Shown: one piece after another, positions 18,687-29,065 of the stretch
How the letters are laid out: every line of letters begins with the position of its first letter
How positions within the stretch are numbered: position 1 is the first letter of the stretch
Assembly: GCF_002216855.1 (NCBI RefSeq)
Contig: NZ_CP022355.1
Coordinates: 806,001-870,000 of the forward strand
DNA: 64,000 nucleotides
Direction of reading: 5' to 3'
Source of the DNA: Paraphotobacterium marinum
GTDB lineage: Bacteria; Pseudomonadota; Gammaproteobacteria; Enterobacterales; Vibrionaceae
The notes under the pieces: model-generated
Told to the model about the DNA's origin: nothing
What the model saw: only the letters and a program-made list of their open reading frames with translations
The model's database searches: none
Program-made: the position numbers and the translations under genes

Positions 18687-19703
18687 ATGGATAATACTGA
18701 AATTGAATTAAAATTTAGAGCGCATAAGTTTAATAAAAAAAAATTTTTATCTTTCTTAAATGAATTTCCTATTTTATCTGACTCAATTGAAAATATTCAA
18801 AACACCTACTTTGATACAGACGAATTCTTACTTGGAAGACAAAAAGCTGGACTTAGGATTAGAAAAGTAAATGACGAATATATACAAACATTAAAATTTA
18901 TTTTACCAAGTGATAGAGAATTAATCGAAAGAAAAGAGTTTAATTGTAAGATTGATAATCTAAAGCTAGATTTAAATTTGTTTCCTAGTGGTGTTAGAAA
19001 AAATATACTTAATGGAATAAGTGGTGTAACTTGTCATCCGATATTTACAACAAACTTCAAAAGAGAGTATTGGCTGATTTTATTAAATAATAAATCAAAA
19101 ATTGAAGTTGCTTTTGATAGTGGTATGGTTAAAACTGATAAGAACCAATGCCCAATATCTGAAGTAGAAATTGAGTTAATTGATGGTGATATGGAAGATT
19201 TGTTTTTTTTAGCAAGCAAATTAGCTTTGCTCGATGGTTTGAGAATTGATTTTTCAAGTAAGGCTAGTATTGGCTACCAATTATCTAAACACATTATTAA
19301 AAAAAATAATGATGATGATCCTAACAAATTACCAATTATTGACTACGATAGTAAATATCGTGTATTTAAAAATTACTTTATTGAGATGAAAAGGCATGAG
19401 CAAACTTTCTTAGATTTTGGAAATAAAAAATCTTTAGACGCTTTTATAAAAACAAGCCAAGGCTTAAAAAAAATATTAGAGTCAATTGATCTAGATGATC
19501 TCTTCGAAGAAAAGCCTTGCATGAAAAACTTCTTATCTTTAATTGATAACTTGAATAAATTATATGAAAAAACAATGTTTAATTTTGATAATGAAGAAAA
19601 ACTGAATGAATTTGATTTAATTCAATTTAGAGATTTGTTTCATACATCAGATTATTTGTTATTTTGTTTAGCAATGTTAGAAGTAAATGTAATCAAAGAT
19701 TAA
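18687..19703 (+). CDS. ygiF: CYTH domain inorganic triphosphatase
   Basis: Homologue of E. coli YgiF, which hydrolyses inorganic triphosphate. The CYTH signature is near the start (EIELKFRA, residues 5-12), followed by QNTYFDTDEFLL, GLRIRKVND and, late in the tunnel fold, SEVEIELI. The protein is 338 residues against 433 for E. coli YgiF, so the C-terminal CHAD-like part is shortened. It contains an in-frame A9 run near the start. It is followed 20 bases later by glnE, the usual ygiF-glnE order. Confidence 0.88.
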   Translation: MDNTEIELKFRAHKFNKKKFLSFLNEFPILSDSIENIQNTYFDTDEFLLGRQKAGLRIRKVNDEYIQTLKFILPSDRELIERKEFNCKIDNLKLDLNLFPSGVRKNILNGISGVTCHPIFTTNFKREYWLILLNNKSKIEVAFDSGMVKTDKNQCPISEVEIELIDGDMEDLFFLASKLALLDGLRIDFSSKASIGYQLSKHIIKKNNDDDPNKLPIIDYDSKYRVFKNYFIEMKRHEQTFLDFGNKKSLDAFIKTSQGLKKILESIDLDDLFEEKPCMKNFLSLIDNLNKLYEKTMFNFDNEEKLNEFDLIQFRDLFHTSDYLLFCLAMLEVNVIKD

Positions 19704-19723
19704 TTTTAAATTGGAGTAATGAT

Positions 19724-22599
19724 TTGTCTAATACTTGTTGTAGTTTATCAAAAGACTACATAAAAAAATATCTAAACAGTGAGTTCTGTCAAAATAAAAA
19801 AACGCATGAATCAGTTGTTAATTATATTTATTATTCAGCAAATAAGAGTAAATTTATACATGATAGTTTAAAACAAAAACCAAGTTTAATAAGAGACTTA
19901 TTCTTAAAACTCAAAAATCGTGATCATTTGAATAATTATAAAAAATTAAATATAAAAAATCACATTAACAATAGTATTAATGATGAAAAAAGATATTTTC
20001 AGGAATTAAGATATTTCCACAAACTTGAGACACTCACAATTGCCGTATTAGATCTCAACGATCTTGAAACTATCCAACAAATTGTTAAGAGACAAAGTAA
20101 ACTTGCTGAACAACTTGTTTTAGTAGCGTATGCATGGTGTTACAGCACTTTAAAAAAAAGTCTTGGTACTCCACTCGATAAGTTAAATCAAGAATTACAC
20201 ATGAAAATTCTTGCAATGGGAAAGTTAGGTGGTGACGAACTAAATTTCTCTTCAGATATTGATTTGATATTTTGTTTTCCTTTCGAAGGAATTACTGTTG
20301 GTGGGAAGAAATCAATTTCTCATTCTGAATTTTTTACACGAGTAGGGCAGAAATTAATTTCTTGTTTAAATCAATCAACGTCAGATGGCTATTGTTACAG
20401 GGTGGATATGAGGCTTAGACCATACGGTGATAGTGGGGCATTAGTTTATTCTTTTAGTGCATTAGAAGAGTATTATCAATCCCAAGGAAGGGAATGGGAA
20501 CGCTACGCTTTAGTTAAAGCAAAAATTTTGGGGGAAAATGATAGTTTTAGTCAAAAATTAAGGTTAAAGTTGTTACCGTTTGTTTTTAGAAAGTATATTG
20601 ATTTTAGTATCATTGACTCTTTAAAATTGATGAAAAAAAAAATCAACATCGAATCTAAACACGTTAATAATAATATATTGAATATCAAATTAGGTTGTGG
20701 GGGTATTAGAGAGGCAGAGTTTATCGTCCAGTCTTTCCAACTTGTGAGAGGAGGAAGAGAAGAAGGATTGAGATCCAGAAACTTCAATGAGGCTCTTATA
20801 GCGATAAATAAATTAAAATTATTATCTGATAAGGAAACTCAGAACTTAAAAAAAAGTTATTGGTTCTTGAGGCAATTAGAAAATTATTTACAAATATTAG
20901 ATAATAAACAGGTACACCATCTTCCAAATAATGAAAAAGAACAACGCATTATACAAAAACTTTTTAAATTTGATTTTTGGGAAAACTTTTTAGAAACATT
21001 GGCATTCCATACACATAACATTCATAAAATATTCCAACATATTTTTGGAAATGAAGAAGATACTAATGATTCTAATAACGTTTTTCAAAACATCTGGCTC
21101 CTTTCGGACAAAAAAGATGTGCTCAATAAATTGCTCTTAGATCTAAATCAAAATGAACCAAATCAAATCACATCTATTATTTCAAACTTTAAAAAAAGCC
21201 TCAGAAAAAAAAATATTGGTAAGTTTGGTAAAATAAACCTTGATTTACTTATACCGAAGAGTCTACAAATCATTTTAAACTTGCAAATAAGTAATAAAAG
21301 TGATGTTTTGAAGAGGATGTTTGATATTCTCTTTAATATTGTAACCAGAACAACTTATTTAGAGTTGTTGAATAAATACAACTTTGTTTTAGAAGAATTA
21401 ATAAATCTTGTTTCAAAAAGCACTTTTGTTACTCAGCAAATTACTAAATATCCAATTCTTTTAGACGAAATTCTAACAACAGATGGAAAGCTAACCTTAT
21501 TAAACTTAGAAGACTACAAAGGTGAATTGGAAAATTTGTCATTAAGCTTTCATCAAGATGATTTCGAACAACAAATGGAATTGCTTAGACAGTTTAAACA
21601 ATCTCAAATATTTAAAATTGTAGTTTCTGATTTGAGAAATAAAATACCCTTAATGAAAGTAAGTGATCACTTAACTGCTTTAGCAGAATCAATTATACAT
21701 AAAGTAACTGAGTTAGCATGGCATCAAATCACTAATCAATATGGTATTCCCTCATATCTTGAAGGGTCTTCATTTAAAGATTTTACAATAATTGGCTTTG
21801 GGAAATTAGGTGGTTATGAATTAAGTTACAATTCAGATTTAGATCTTGTTTTTTGTCAAATTTTCCAAAAACATCTATGACAAATGGAACAAAAAAGATT
21901 TCAAGTTATCAGTTTTATTCAAAATTAATTCAAAGAATTATTCATATATTATCTATCAAAACCTCAATGGGTCAATTATATGATGTAGATATTAGATTGA
22001 GACCTTCAGGAAAGTCCGGATTATTAGTTTGTAGCGACTCAGTATTCTTGAATTATCAAATAAATGATGCTTGGTTATGGGAGCATCAAGCACTTATTCG
22101 TGCTAGAAGTGTTTATTCATCTGCACAAACACATTCTTTTGATTCATTAAGAGTAAAAGTTTTGTGCACCAAAACACATCCAAAAGATTTTTTAAAAAAA
22201 GAAATAGTTGAGATGAGAAAAAAAGTTATTTCTCAAAAAGATTTAAGTACAAAAAACATATTTGACATAAAAAATGGAGCTTATGGCTTAATTGATATTG
22301 AGTTTTTTGTCCAATATATGGTGCTTTTATTTGGAAGAGAGGAGAAAAACTTATTTAAATATACTGATAATATAAGGATATTAGAACAATTAGGACAGTA
22401 TAATTTTATAAGTTCAGATGAGCAAAACAATCTAATTAACATATATTGCACATTTAGAACAAAGATTCATCATATGTCGCTTAGAAACGAAGTTCCAAGC
22501 ATGTTAAAAAATGAGGCAAAAATATATCGAAAGTTTTTGAAGGAAACTTGGTCTAAATATCTTGGTAAAGAGAGTCTTCTCCCAGTGGACGAGTTTTAA
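19724..22599 (+). pseudogene. glnE: Glutamine synthetase adenylyltransferase/adenylyl-removing enzyme, frameshifted in the second active site
   Basis: GlnE controls glutamine synthetase by adding or removing AMP. I place the start at TTG 19724, which has GGAG seven bases upstream. The first frame runs to 21880 and carries the N-terminal nucleotidyltransferase domain (GKLGGDELNFSSDIDLIF), which in E. coli removes AMP. The C-terminal adenylylating domain begins GFGKLGGYELSYNSDLDLVF, and exactly there the frame is lost: the T run at 21849-21854 has six bases where seven would continue as DLDLVFLSNFPKT. The next frame carries the remainder (LYDVDIRLRPSGKSGLLV) to 22599. With one base added the protein is 958 residues (E. 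coli 946). As written, the 718-residue product would keep only AMP removal. The 3' end overlaps convergent lpxL by 47 bases. Confidence 0.9.
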
Positions 22600-23488
22600 A
22601 TCTTTTATGCATCCATAAATATTGTTCAGGTGCCTCTAATATTGACTCCTCAATAATGTTATTGATAAATAAACAACCTTGTTCGACATTTTTGTATGGG
22701 AAATCTGAATCTACTGAACGATACTTAAAAGTATATCGACTTGTATTCGAGTTATGAGATAACGTGAAAGGAAGTAAAGAGCATTTCGTAGCATTGATTA
22801 GTACATTACCTCCAGTCATTGTAGCAGCTTTTTTTACACCTAAAAAAGGTAAGAATATGGAACGATGTCTTCCATAATCATGGTCATTAGCATACCAAAC
22901 AGAATCACCGCTTTTTAGAGCCCTCAACATGCCTTTTACATCTTTTCTATCAAGCATATACTTATTTGAACGCTTTCTCCCTTTGAACTGAATATAATCA
23001 AATACAATATTTTTGTTTGGTCTGTAGACACCAACACCTGGGCAGTTGATGCCATAGATTCTAGCTCCCAACTCAAGATTTGTGGAGTGAATAGCAACTA
23101 AAAGAATACCTTTATCGCTTTTTTTTAATTTATTTAATACTTCTATACCCTCAATGTCGACAATTTTTTTAATTCTCTTATCTGACCAAAACCATGCCAT
23201 AATCATTTCTATAACATACATCCCTGAATAAAACTGATTTTTATTAACAAGCTTTTCAATATCATTTGTTTTCATTTTAGGGAATGAAAGCTCCAGATTT
23301 CTTTTTATAATTGCTTTTCTTTTAGGAATAATTTTGAAAATTAACCATCCTAAAAATTTACCAATTAGTTGAAGCAATGCATATGGAAGTAGACTGATGA
23401 TGAACATTAAAAGGACACCTATCCATGTAATGTAATATTTTGGATGTAGCATTTTAACTGTGAACTTTGGTTCTTTAGTCTTTGACAT
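22553..23488 (-). CDS. lpxL: Lipid A biosynthesis lauroyl acyltransferase
   Basis: Inner-membrane acyltransferase that adds a secondary acyl chain to Kdo2-lipid IVA. The 311-residue protein (E. coli LpxL 306) has an N-terminal membrane anchor (residues about 20-45, ITWIGVLLMFIISLLPYALL), the catalytic HX4E motif in IHSTNLE, GVGVYRPNKN, SNKYMLDRKDVKGMLRAL and VWYANDHDYGRHRS, and the end APEQYLWMHKRFKTRP. LpxL is preferred over LpxM by the overall motif set; acyl chain length cannot be told. It lies convergent to glnE, overlapping its 3' end by 47 bases, and divergent from hldE. Confidence 0.88.
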   Translation of the reverse strand: MSKTKEPKFTVKMLHPKYYITWIGVLLMFIISLLPYALLQLIGKFLGWLIFKIIPKRKAIIKRNLELSFPKMKTNDIEKLVNKNQFYSGMYVIEMIMAWFWSDKRIKKIVDIEGIEVLNKLKKSDKGILLVAIHSTNLELGARIYGINCPGVGVYRPNKNIVFDYIQFKGRKRSNKYMLDRKDVKGMLRALKSGDSVWYANDHDYGRHRSIFLPFLGVKKAATMTGGNVLINATKCSLLPFTLSHNSNTSRYTFKYRSVDSDFPYKNVEQGCLFINNIIEESILEAPEQYLWMHKRFKTRPLGEDSLYQDI

Positions 23489-23598
23489 TTATAATTATTA
23501 ATCCACTTTTATATTTATCAAAATAATAATATTGTTCTAGTATAAGAGAAAACTATTATATGTTAAAGTGAAACAAATTAATTTAGGGATATGTAAAA

Positions 23599-25029
23599 AT
23601 GAAATTGTCTTTTCCTAACTTCAGAAAAGCCAAAATTTTGGTCGTTGGTGACTTAATGCTTGATAGTTATTGGTTTGGTTCTGTTAATAGAATATCACCA
23701 GAAGCCCCGGTTCCGGTAGTAAAACAAAAGAGTATTGAGGATAAACCAGGTGCTGCAGCAAATGTTGCTATGAATCTTGCTGCATTAGGTGTAGATGTTA
23801 CTTTAGTGGGTATTACTGGACTTGATAAAGATGCTGACATTTTAAAAAATGAATTATCTTCAGTTGGAATAAATTCAAACTTTATAGTTGATGATACTAA
23901 TCCTACGATAAAGAAGCTAAGAATATTGTCACAAAATCAACAACTAATTAGAATAGACTTTGAAGAAAAATTTTCATATAAATGTATTAAAAAAGTGCCT
24001 CAATTGATAAGTAATATAATTTCTGATTTTGATGTATTGATCTTATCAGACTATGCAAAAAGCACTTTAGATGATTGTGAAAATATTATAAATGAAGCTA
24101 GAAAACTTAATATTCCAGTTATTGTTGACCCAAAAGGAAATGATTTTAGCAAATATACATATGCATCAATATTAACCCCTAACATTCATGAATTTGAACA
24201 AATTGTAGGGCCTGTGAATGATGACCAAGTACTCATTCAAAAATCTTTGGAATTAATTCAAAAACTAAGTCTTGAAGCATTATTAGTCACAAGAGGTGCA
24301 AATGGCATGACTTTAGTGCTCAAAAATGGTACAGAATATCATATTCCTTCAAATGCTAAAGAGGTTTACGACGTTACAGGTGCGGGAGATACTGTTATTT
24401 CTGTTTTATCTGCCTCAATAGCTGTGGGAAGCTCTTTTTATGAATCAAGTTTATTGGCGAATCTTGCAGCAGGTATTGTAGTTTCCAAAATTGGTACTTC
24501 TACAGTCAATAATATTGAACTAGCAGAAAAAGCTCAATCTGAAGAATTTAAAAATAAAAAGATTTTAACTCTAGAAGAATTAGTAGATATAGTCACAGTC
24601 CACAAGCAAAATAATACTTCAATTGTCTTGACAAATGGATGTTTTGATTTATTGCATGCTGGCCACGTTTCTTATTTAAATGAAGCTGGACAATTAGGAG
24701 ATAAACTAATTGTTGCAGTTAATTCTGACAACTCAGTTAGAAGGCTTAAAGGAGCAGGCAGACCTATAAATACTTGTGATAGACGAATGCAAGTTTTAGG
24801 TGGACTTGGTTCTGTTGATTATGTTGTCCAGTTTGATGAAGATACACCTCAAAGATTAATCGCTCAAATCTTACCTGATTTGTTGGTTAAAGGGGGTGAT
24901 TATAAAATAAATGAAATTGCAGGAGCCGAAGATGTAATTGAAAATGGTGGAGAAGTGCGAATTCTATCTTTTAAAGATGGACTTTCAACCACAAATATAA
25001 TCAACATTATAAATAATGAAACAAATTAA
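23599..25029 (+). CDS. hldE: Bifunctional heptose 7-phosphate kinase / heptose 1-phosphate adenylyltransferase
   Basis: Makes ADP-heptose for the inner core of lipopolysaccharide. The 476 residues (E. coli 477) contain an N-terminal ribokinase-like kinase (VVGDLMLDSYWFG at the start, the catalytic VTGAGDTVISVLSA near residue 260) and a C-terminal cytidylyltransferase-like domain with LTNGCFDLLHAGHVSYL, whose HxGH binds ATP. Both halves look intact. Preceded by AGGGATAT and followed by a hairpin terminator. In E. coli it is co-transcribed with glnE; here lpxL separates the two. Confidence 0.95.
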   Translation: MKLSFPNFRKAKILVVGDLMLDSYWFGSVNRISPEAPVPVVKQKSIEDKPGAAANVAMNLAALGVDVTLVGITGLDKDADILKNELSSVGINSNFIVDDTNPTIKKLRILSQNQQLIRIDFEEKFSYKCIKKVPQLISNIISDFDVLILSDYAKSTLDDCENIINEARKLNIPVIVDPKGNDFSKYTYASILTPNIHEFEQIVGPVNDDQVLIQKSLELIQKLSLEALLVTRGANGMTLVLKNGTEYHIPSNAKEVYDVTGAGDTVISVLSASIAVGSSFYESSLLANLAAGIVVSKIGTSTVNNIELAEKAQSEEFKNKKILTLEELVDIVTVHKQNNTSIVLTNGCFDLLHAGHVSYLNEAGQLGDKLIVAVNSDNSVRRLKGAGRPINTCDRRMQVLGGLGSVDYVVQFDEDTPQRLIAQILPDLLVKGGDYKINEIAGAEDVIENGGEVRILSFKDGLSTTNIINIINNETN

Positions 25030-25039
25030 CCATTATAAA

Positions 25040-25068
25040 GGTAGTCTTTGTTAAAAAAAGAGACTACC
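25040..25068. terminator. Hairpin between hldE and tolC
   Basis: GGTAGTCT (25040-25047) and AGACTACC (25061-25068) form an eight-base perfect stem with an A-rich loop, between the convergent ends of hldE and tolC. No strong T run follows on either strand (minus strand TTTATAA), so termination strength is uncertain. Confidence 0.5.
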
Positions 25069-25079
25069 CCTAAGATAAT

Positions 25080-26378
25080 TTATCTAATATTAAATAAATT
25101 ATTTAATCTATTTACGTCATTGTCACTCAGAGTCCCCGCATTTTGTTTTAATGCAGTATTATCATTTATATAATCATATTTAGCTTTAGATAACTCTTTT
25201 TGACTATCTGCTAATGTTTGCACATTGTCAAGAACATCTGTAATGGTTCCTGTTCCAACCTTATATTCAGCCAAAGAAGCCTCATATGCCGACTGTGCTG
25301 ATACAACAGCAGCAGTTTGTGCTTTAATTGTCTCTATATCAGCAAGAATATTTGTATAAGATGTAGACGTATCTGACATTAGTGTTCTATATTGAAGAAT
25401 ATAATCTTGTCTTGTCTTCTCAGCAGAGAACTTACTTGCGTGAACATTTGAAATATCACTTCCACCACTAAATAAATTCATGTTTATTTCAGCACCATAC
25501 TGGGATGTTCTTGTAGTACCGCTATCACTGCCAGATGGATAGTTCTTAGCAGGTTCGTAACTTCCATTAACGCTCAATGTTGGTAAAAAATTAGCCCAAG
25601 CAATTGAAATCCCTTTTTTGGAAGCATCGAGTGTATATTTTTGGGTTAGCAGATTTAAATTATATTTTTTTGCAGAATTAAGATAATGGGATTTATTCAA
25701 GGTTAAAGGTTTTGCATTGAAAGTTTTGTTATTGAGTTTATTGATAGCAAAGTACTCTTTACCTGTTAAAGTTCCTAAATCAGCTAAACTATTTGAAACA
25801 TCATTTTGAGCTGAAACAACATTAGCTTTATCTTGAGAGTTAGTTGCTTTAGCTTCATAAACATCTGTTATTGGAGATAACCCAACGTTGAATTTTTGCT
25901 GAGCAACTTTTAGGGCTTGTGCTGATGCCTCCTCTTGTGCTTTGCTGAATTTAAGAATATCTTCATTTAATAAAACTTGTGTATACTTTGTAATTAAATC
26001 AACTATTAGTTGCTGTTTTGCGCTCTCGTAAGCTGCATTGGAGGCATTTGCAGTAAACTCAGATTGTTTCCAAGTTCGCCAATTAACTGGATCATAAACA
26101 CTTTGAGTTACCCCAATCGTGGCACTTAAGGTATCAGTATGTGGCGTACCGGTTTTAGATTTAGCCAGCGCATCTGCTGTCAAACCAACTTGAGGCAGAA
26201 GTGTGCCAAAGCTAGCTCCTGTTAATGCTTGGTTTTGATCTCGTTCGGCTTTCGCACCCAGTAAGGTGGGATCCTTTAGTTGTGCATCTTTGTATATTTC
26301 TATTAAACTTGAAGCAAAGGCTAGTTTGATAGAGCTTGTAATTGCTAAAGTTATTATTAATTTCTTTGTAATATTCAT
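25080..26378 (-). CDS. tolC: Outer membrane efflux channel TolC
   Basis: Trimeric outer-membrane channel used by efflux pumps and type I secretion. The 432-residue protein has a signal peptide (residues 1-22, ending LAFAS), then the two internal repeats typical of TolC. Repeat one includes LKDPTLLGAKAE, SVYDPVNWRTWKQ and QQKFNVGLSPITDVYEAKA. Repeat two includes ISIAWANFLPTLSV, NLFSGGSDISN and EYKVGTGTITDVLDNVQTL. It is shorter than E. coli TolC (493) mainly at the C-terminus. It is the second of two tandem tolC-like genes, 29 bases after the broken copy, and is intact. Divergent nudF beyond the pair matches the usual tolC neighbourhood. Confidence 0.92.
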   Translation of the reverse strand: MNITKKLIITLAITSSIKLAFASSLIEIYKDAQLKDPTLLGAKAERDQNQALTGASFGTLLPQVGLTADALAKSKTGTPHTDTLSATIGVTQSVYDPVNWRTWKQSEFTANASNAAYESAKQQLIVDLITKYTQVLLNEDILKFSKAQEEASAQALKVAQQKFNVGLSPITDVYEAKATNSQDKANVVSAQNDVSNSLADLGTLTGKEYFAINKLNNKTFNAKPLTLNKSHYLNSAKKYNLNLLTQKYTLDASKKGISIAWANFLPTLSVNGSYEPAKNYPSGSDSGTTRTSQYGAEINMNLFSGGSDISNVHASKFSAEKTRQDYILQYRTLMSDTSTSYTNILADIETIKAQTAAVVSAQSAYEASLAEYKVGTGTITDVLDNVQTLADSQKELSKAKYDYINDNTALKQNAGTLSDNDVNRLNNLFNIR

Positions 26379-26407
26379 TATAATTCCTATTTTGGTCGTA
26401 TTGACTT

Positions 26408-27761
26408 TTATTCAAATAACTTACTTACTTGAATTAAATCACGATCACTTAGAGTTCCTTGACTTTTTTTCAGCTTTAATGATTCTAATAAATAATCAAG
26501 CCGTTTTTCTTGCAGAATTCTTTTAGAGTCATAAAGATCAGAAATACTTTGAAGCACATTATTCATGGTCTCAGTTCCAACTTTATATTTCGCTAATTTT
26601 TCTTTGTAAACAGATTCATTTGCTTTGTAGGTATCGGCATAAGCTTGAACGTTGTAGATTGCATCATTTATGTTATTGTAGTTCTGTTTTGTTTCTGTGA
26701 TGACTTGCCTATAAGTTTTAATAAAGTCTTGACTAAATTTAACATAATTAAACTTAGATGCTTCAACAGCTGAACTTATCTGCCCTCCTTGATAAATTGG
26801 AACATTAGTTTCAATTTGAATACTATTTTCCCTTCCATTATATGAGTATTGGTTGTTAATATCAGTGTACGGTTGAGCATCATTATTCGATTTATTATGG
26901 TTTAAAGAATAATTTGCAGTTAAATTTACAGAGGGTAAGGCGCCAGCAGATTTGACTGAAATTTCTTTTTTAGCCTCCTGAACCTTAATACGATCTGCTA
27001 AGATTGATAAATTATACTTCTTTGCATCACTTATGTAAAAATCAAGTTTTTTGGAATTGGGTAAGTTTTGAATTTTTTTAAATTTAATGGAGACAGCTGA
27101 CGATCTCTATAGCCAGTTAAGATACCAAGCTCCTCTAATGACTTTTGTAGCTCACTTTCAGCTTGAGCTTTTTTACCAAGAGCATCAAGGTATTTAGCTT
27201 TACTTTGACTAACGTTTGTAATTGGGACTAAACCAACTTTAAATTGTTGCTCTGCTAAATCAAAGGATGATTTGAAAGCGTCTATTTCGGCAAGCCTTTG
27301 TTCTAAAATATATGTATTATTTAATACTTTGAAATAGGCTCTAGTTACTCTAATAATTAAATTTTGCTTTCTGACCAAATAAGTCGCATTTTTAGCTTGA
27401 TATTTTAATTGAGCTAACTTCCAGTCTCTCCATGTTGACGGTTGATACAATGCCTGGGTTAGCTCTAACTCTGCATTACTTACAGATTGTCTATCAGGAG
27501 GCGAACATAATACATCAGAAGCAGAACTGTCATCACTACAACTAATATGATTATATGTAGCATCAAAATCTAATTGAGGTAAAAGTAAACCTTTACTTAC
27601 ACCTATTTTTGACTCGAACTCCTGTTTTTCAGCTTGAGATTTTAGTAGAGTAGGATCATTTTTTTTGCAAGTTCATATGTTGATAAAAGATCTTTCGCTG
27701 AAATTTGAGTTCCTGCAAACAATAAGGCAAACCCTAAAAAAAAGGGAGTTTTGTTTTTCAT
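26408..27761 (-). pseudogene. Second, tandem TolC-like gene with two frameshifts
   Basis: Starts ATG 27761 with a signal peptide (MKNKTPFFLGFALLFAG...ISA). The frame breaks at a T8 run (27659-27666), where nine would read ELAKKNDPTLLKSQAEK. The second segment contains LYQPSTWRDWKLAQLKY and EQQFKVGLVPITNVSQSKA, then breaks at a T6 run (27047-27052), where seven would continue as KKLDFYISDAKKYNLSILAD. The third segment has VPIYQGGQISSAVEAS and KYKVGTETMNNVLQS and stops at 26408-26410. With both bases added it is 451 residues with no other defect. The coding-strand heptamers are A_AAA_AAA and A_AAA_AAC, both in frame. It is clearly a paralogue of the downstream tolC, but only moderately similar, so the duplication is old. 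Confidence 0.87.
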
Positions 27762-28019
27762 GGATTTGTTCCCTGAATTAAAAATTCTTTTTATTAATTT
27801 AACTTTTGATTTAAATTATTATCTTATAGTTAATATTGTTATTCTCAATATTTTAATTGATATCTTAAAAATGAAGAATATAAGAATTCAATATTATGAG
27901 CTATTTCAACTTAATAGAAGCTTAATCTGAAATAGCTAATTTATATTCTATAAATATATATGTAGTTTGTCTATGAAATATTAAATTTGAAATCCTATTG
28001 ATAAATAGCGAGATTAAAA

Positions 28020-28658
28020 ATGAATTATACTAATTTAAATCAAAAAAAAGATGTTATAAAAATTGTAAAAAAAACAAAATTAATAGAACATTTTTTTACT
28101 CTTAACTTATATGAAGTACAACATGCTTTATTTGAAGGAGGATTTTCTGATAAGTTAAATCGTGTAATACTTGAACGAGGTCATGCTGTAGGGTTATTAC
28201 CTTATGACCCAGAACAAGATAGCGTTCTTTTGATTGAACAATTTAGGTTAGGGGCACATGTTGCAAATTTACCACCTTGGCAACTAGAAATTATTGCGGG
28301 CATGATTGATGATAATGAAATTCCTGAGGATGCTATTAAGAGAGAATCACTGGAGGAATCTAATTTGGAGGTGAGCCAACTTAGAGAGATAACTAAATAT
28401 CTTTCTACTTCTGGTGGAAGTAGTGAAACCATGCAGTTGTATTGTTCCAAATTTTTATCATCTGATATTTTAACAAAATTTTCAGGCTTAAAAACAGAAC
28501 ATGAAGATATAAAAATACACATTGTTCCTAGAGAAGAGGCTTTTAAGATGGTAGAAGAAGGAATAATACAAAATGCTGCCGCTATAATAGCTTTACAGTG
28601 GTTAGAGCTAAACTATCAAGAATTAAAAAAAGAATGGTATATATTAAATGCGGAATAA
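28020..28658 (+). CDS. nudF: ADP-ribose pyrophosphatase (Nudix)
   Basis: Hydrolyses ADP-ribose to AMP and ribose 5-phosphate. The 212 residues (E. coli NudF 209) contain the Nudix box from about residue 97: GMIDDNEIPEDAIKRESLEE then SNL. The glycine that normally precedes the last hydrophobic residue of the box is asparagine here. The catalytic RExxEE core is present. The substrate-specific ELEIIAG and LSTSGGSSETMQLYCS regions fit the ADP-ribose class. First gene of nudF-yqiB-cpdA-parE-parC, overlapping yqiB by 11 bases. Confidence 0.92.
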   Translation: MNYTNLNQKKDVIKIVKKTKLIEHFFTLNLYEVQHALFEGGFSDKLNRVILERGHAVGLLPYDPEQDSVLLIEQFRLGAHVANLPPWQLEIIAGMIDDNEIPEDAIKRESLEESNLEVSQLREITKYLSTSGGSSETMQLYCSKFLSSDILTKFSGLKTEHEDIKIHIVPREEAFKMVEEGIIQNAAAIIALQWLELNYQELKKEWYILNAE

Positions 28659-29043
28659 ACCAACCGATTACAATCTTTTTGAGATTTATGAACAAAATTA
28701 TATAAGCCTAAAAAAATTGACAGTTAGTTTAACAGCTTTAAACATGAAATGTGTGTATATTATCGACCACGCAAAAGTCTCTTTTAAAGTCGTTGAATTT
28801 ACCAAATATACAGCTGTTATTGAGATTCAATTCCCAAACTGGTACGATAGTGTCTATACAAACATAATGATATCTTCAATAAAAGTACGATTATATCATG
28901 ATGCTAAAATGGCTTCGGTTGAGTTGGATTTCAGAACTTATCCGCCTCAAAAGCAGTTCACTGAAAAATTAAATTTGAATCTTTTTCTAAGAGAGTACTT
29001 AATTTTATGCTCTCATAAGGGGAAGCTTTCATTTACATGTTGA
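28648..29043 (+). CDS. yqiB: DUF1249 family protein YqiB
   Basis: A 131-residue conserved protein of unknown function, found between nudF and cpdA in many gammaproteobacteria (E. coli YqiB 140 residues). Recognisable segments are NYISLKKLTVSLTALN, EIQFPNWYDSVYTNIMISSI and KVRLYHDAKMASVEL. It is short, soluble and lacks a signal peptide. Its start overlaps the nudF end by 11 bases, implying co-translation. No activity can be assigned. Confidence 0.85.
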   Translation: MRNKPTDYNLFEIYEQNYISLKKLTVSLTALNMKCVYIIDHAKVSFKVVEFTKYTAVIEIQFPNWYDSVYTNIMISSIKVRLYHDAKMASVELDFRTYPPQKQFTEKLNLNLFLREYLILCSHKGKLSFTC

Positions 29044-29065
29044 CTTAAAAGGATTAAGTTTTATT

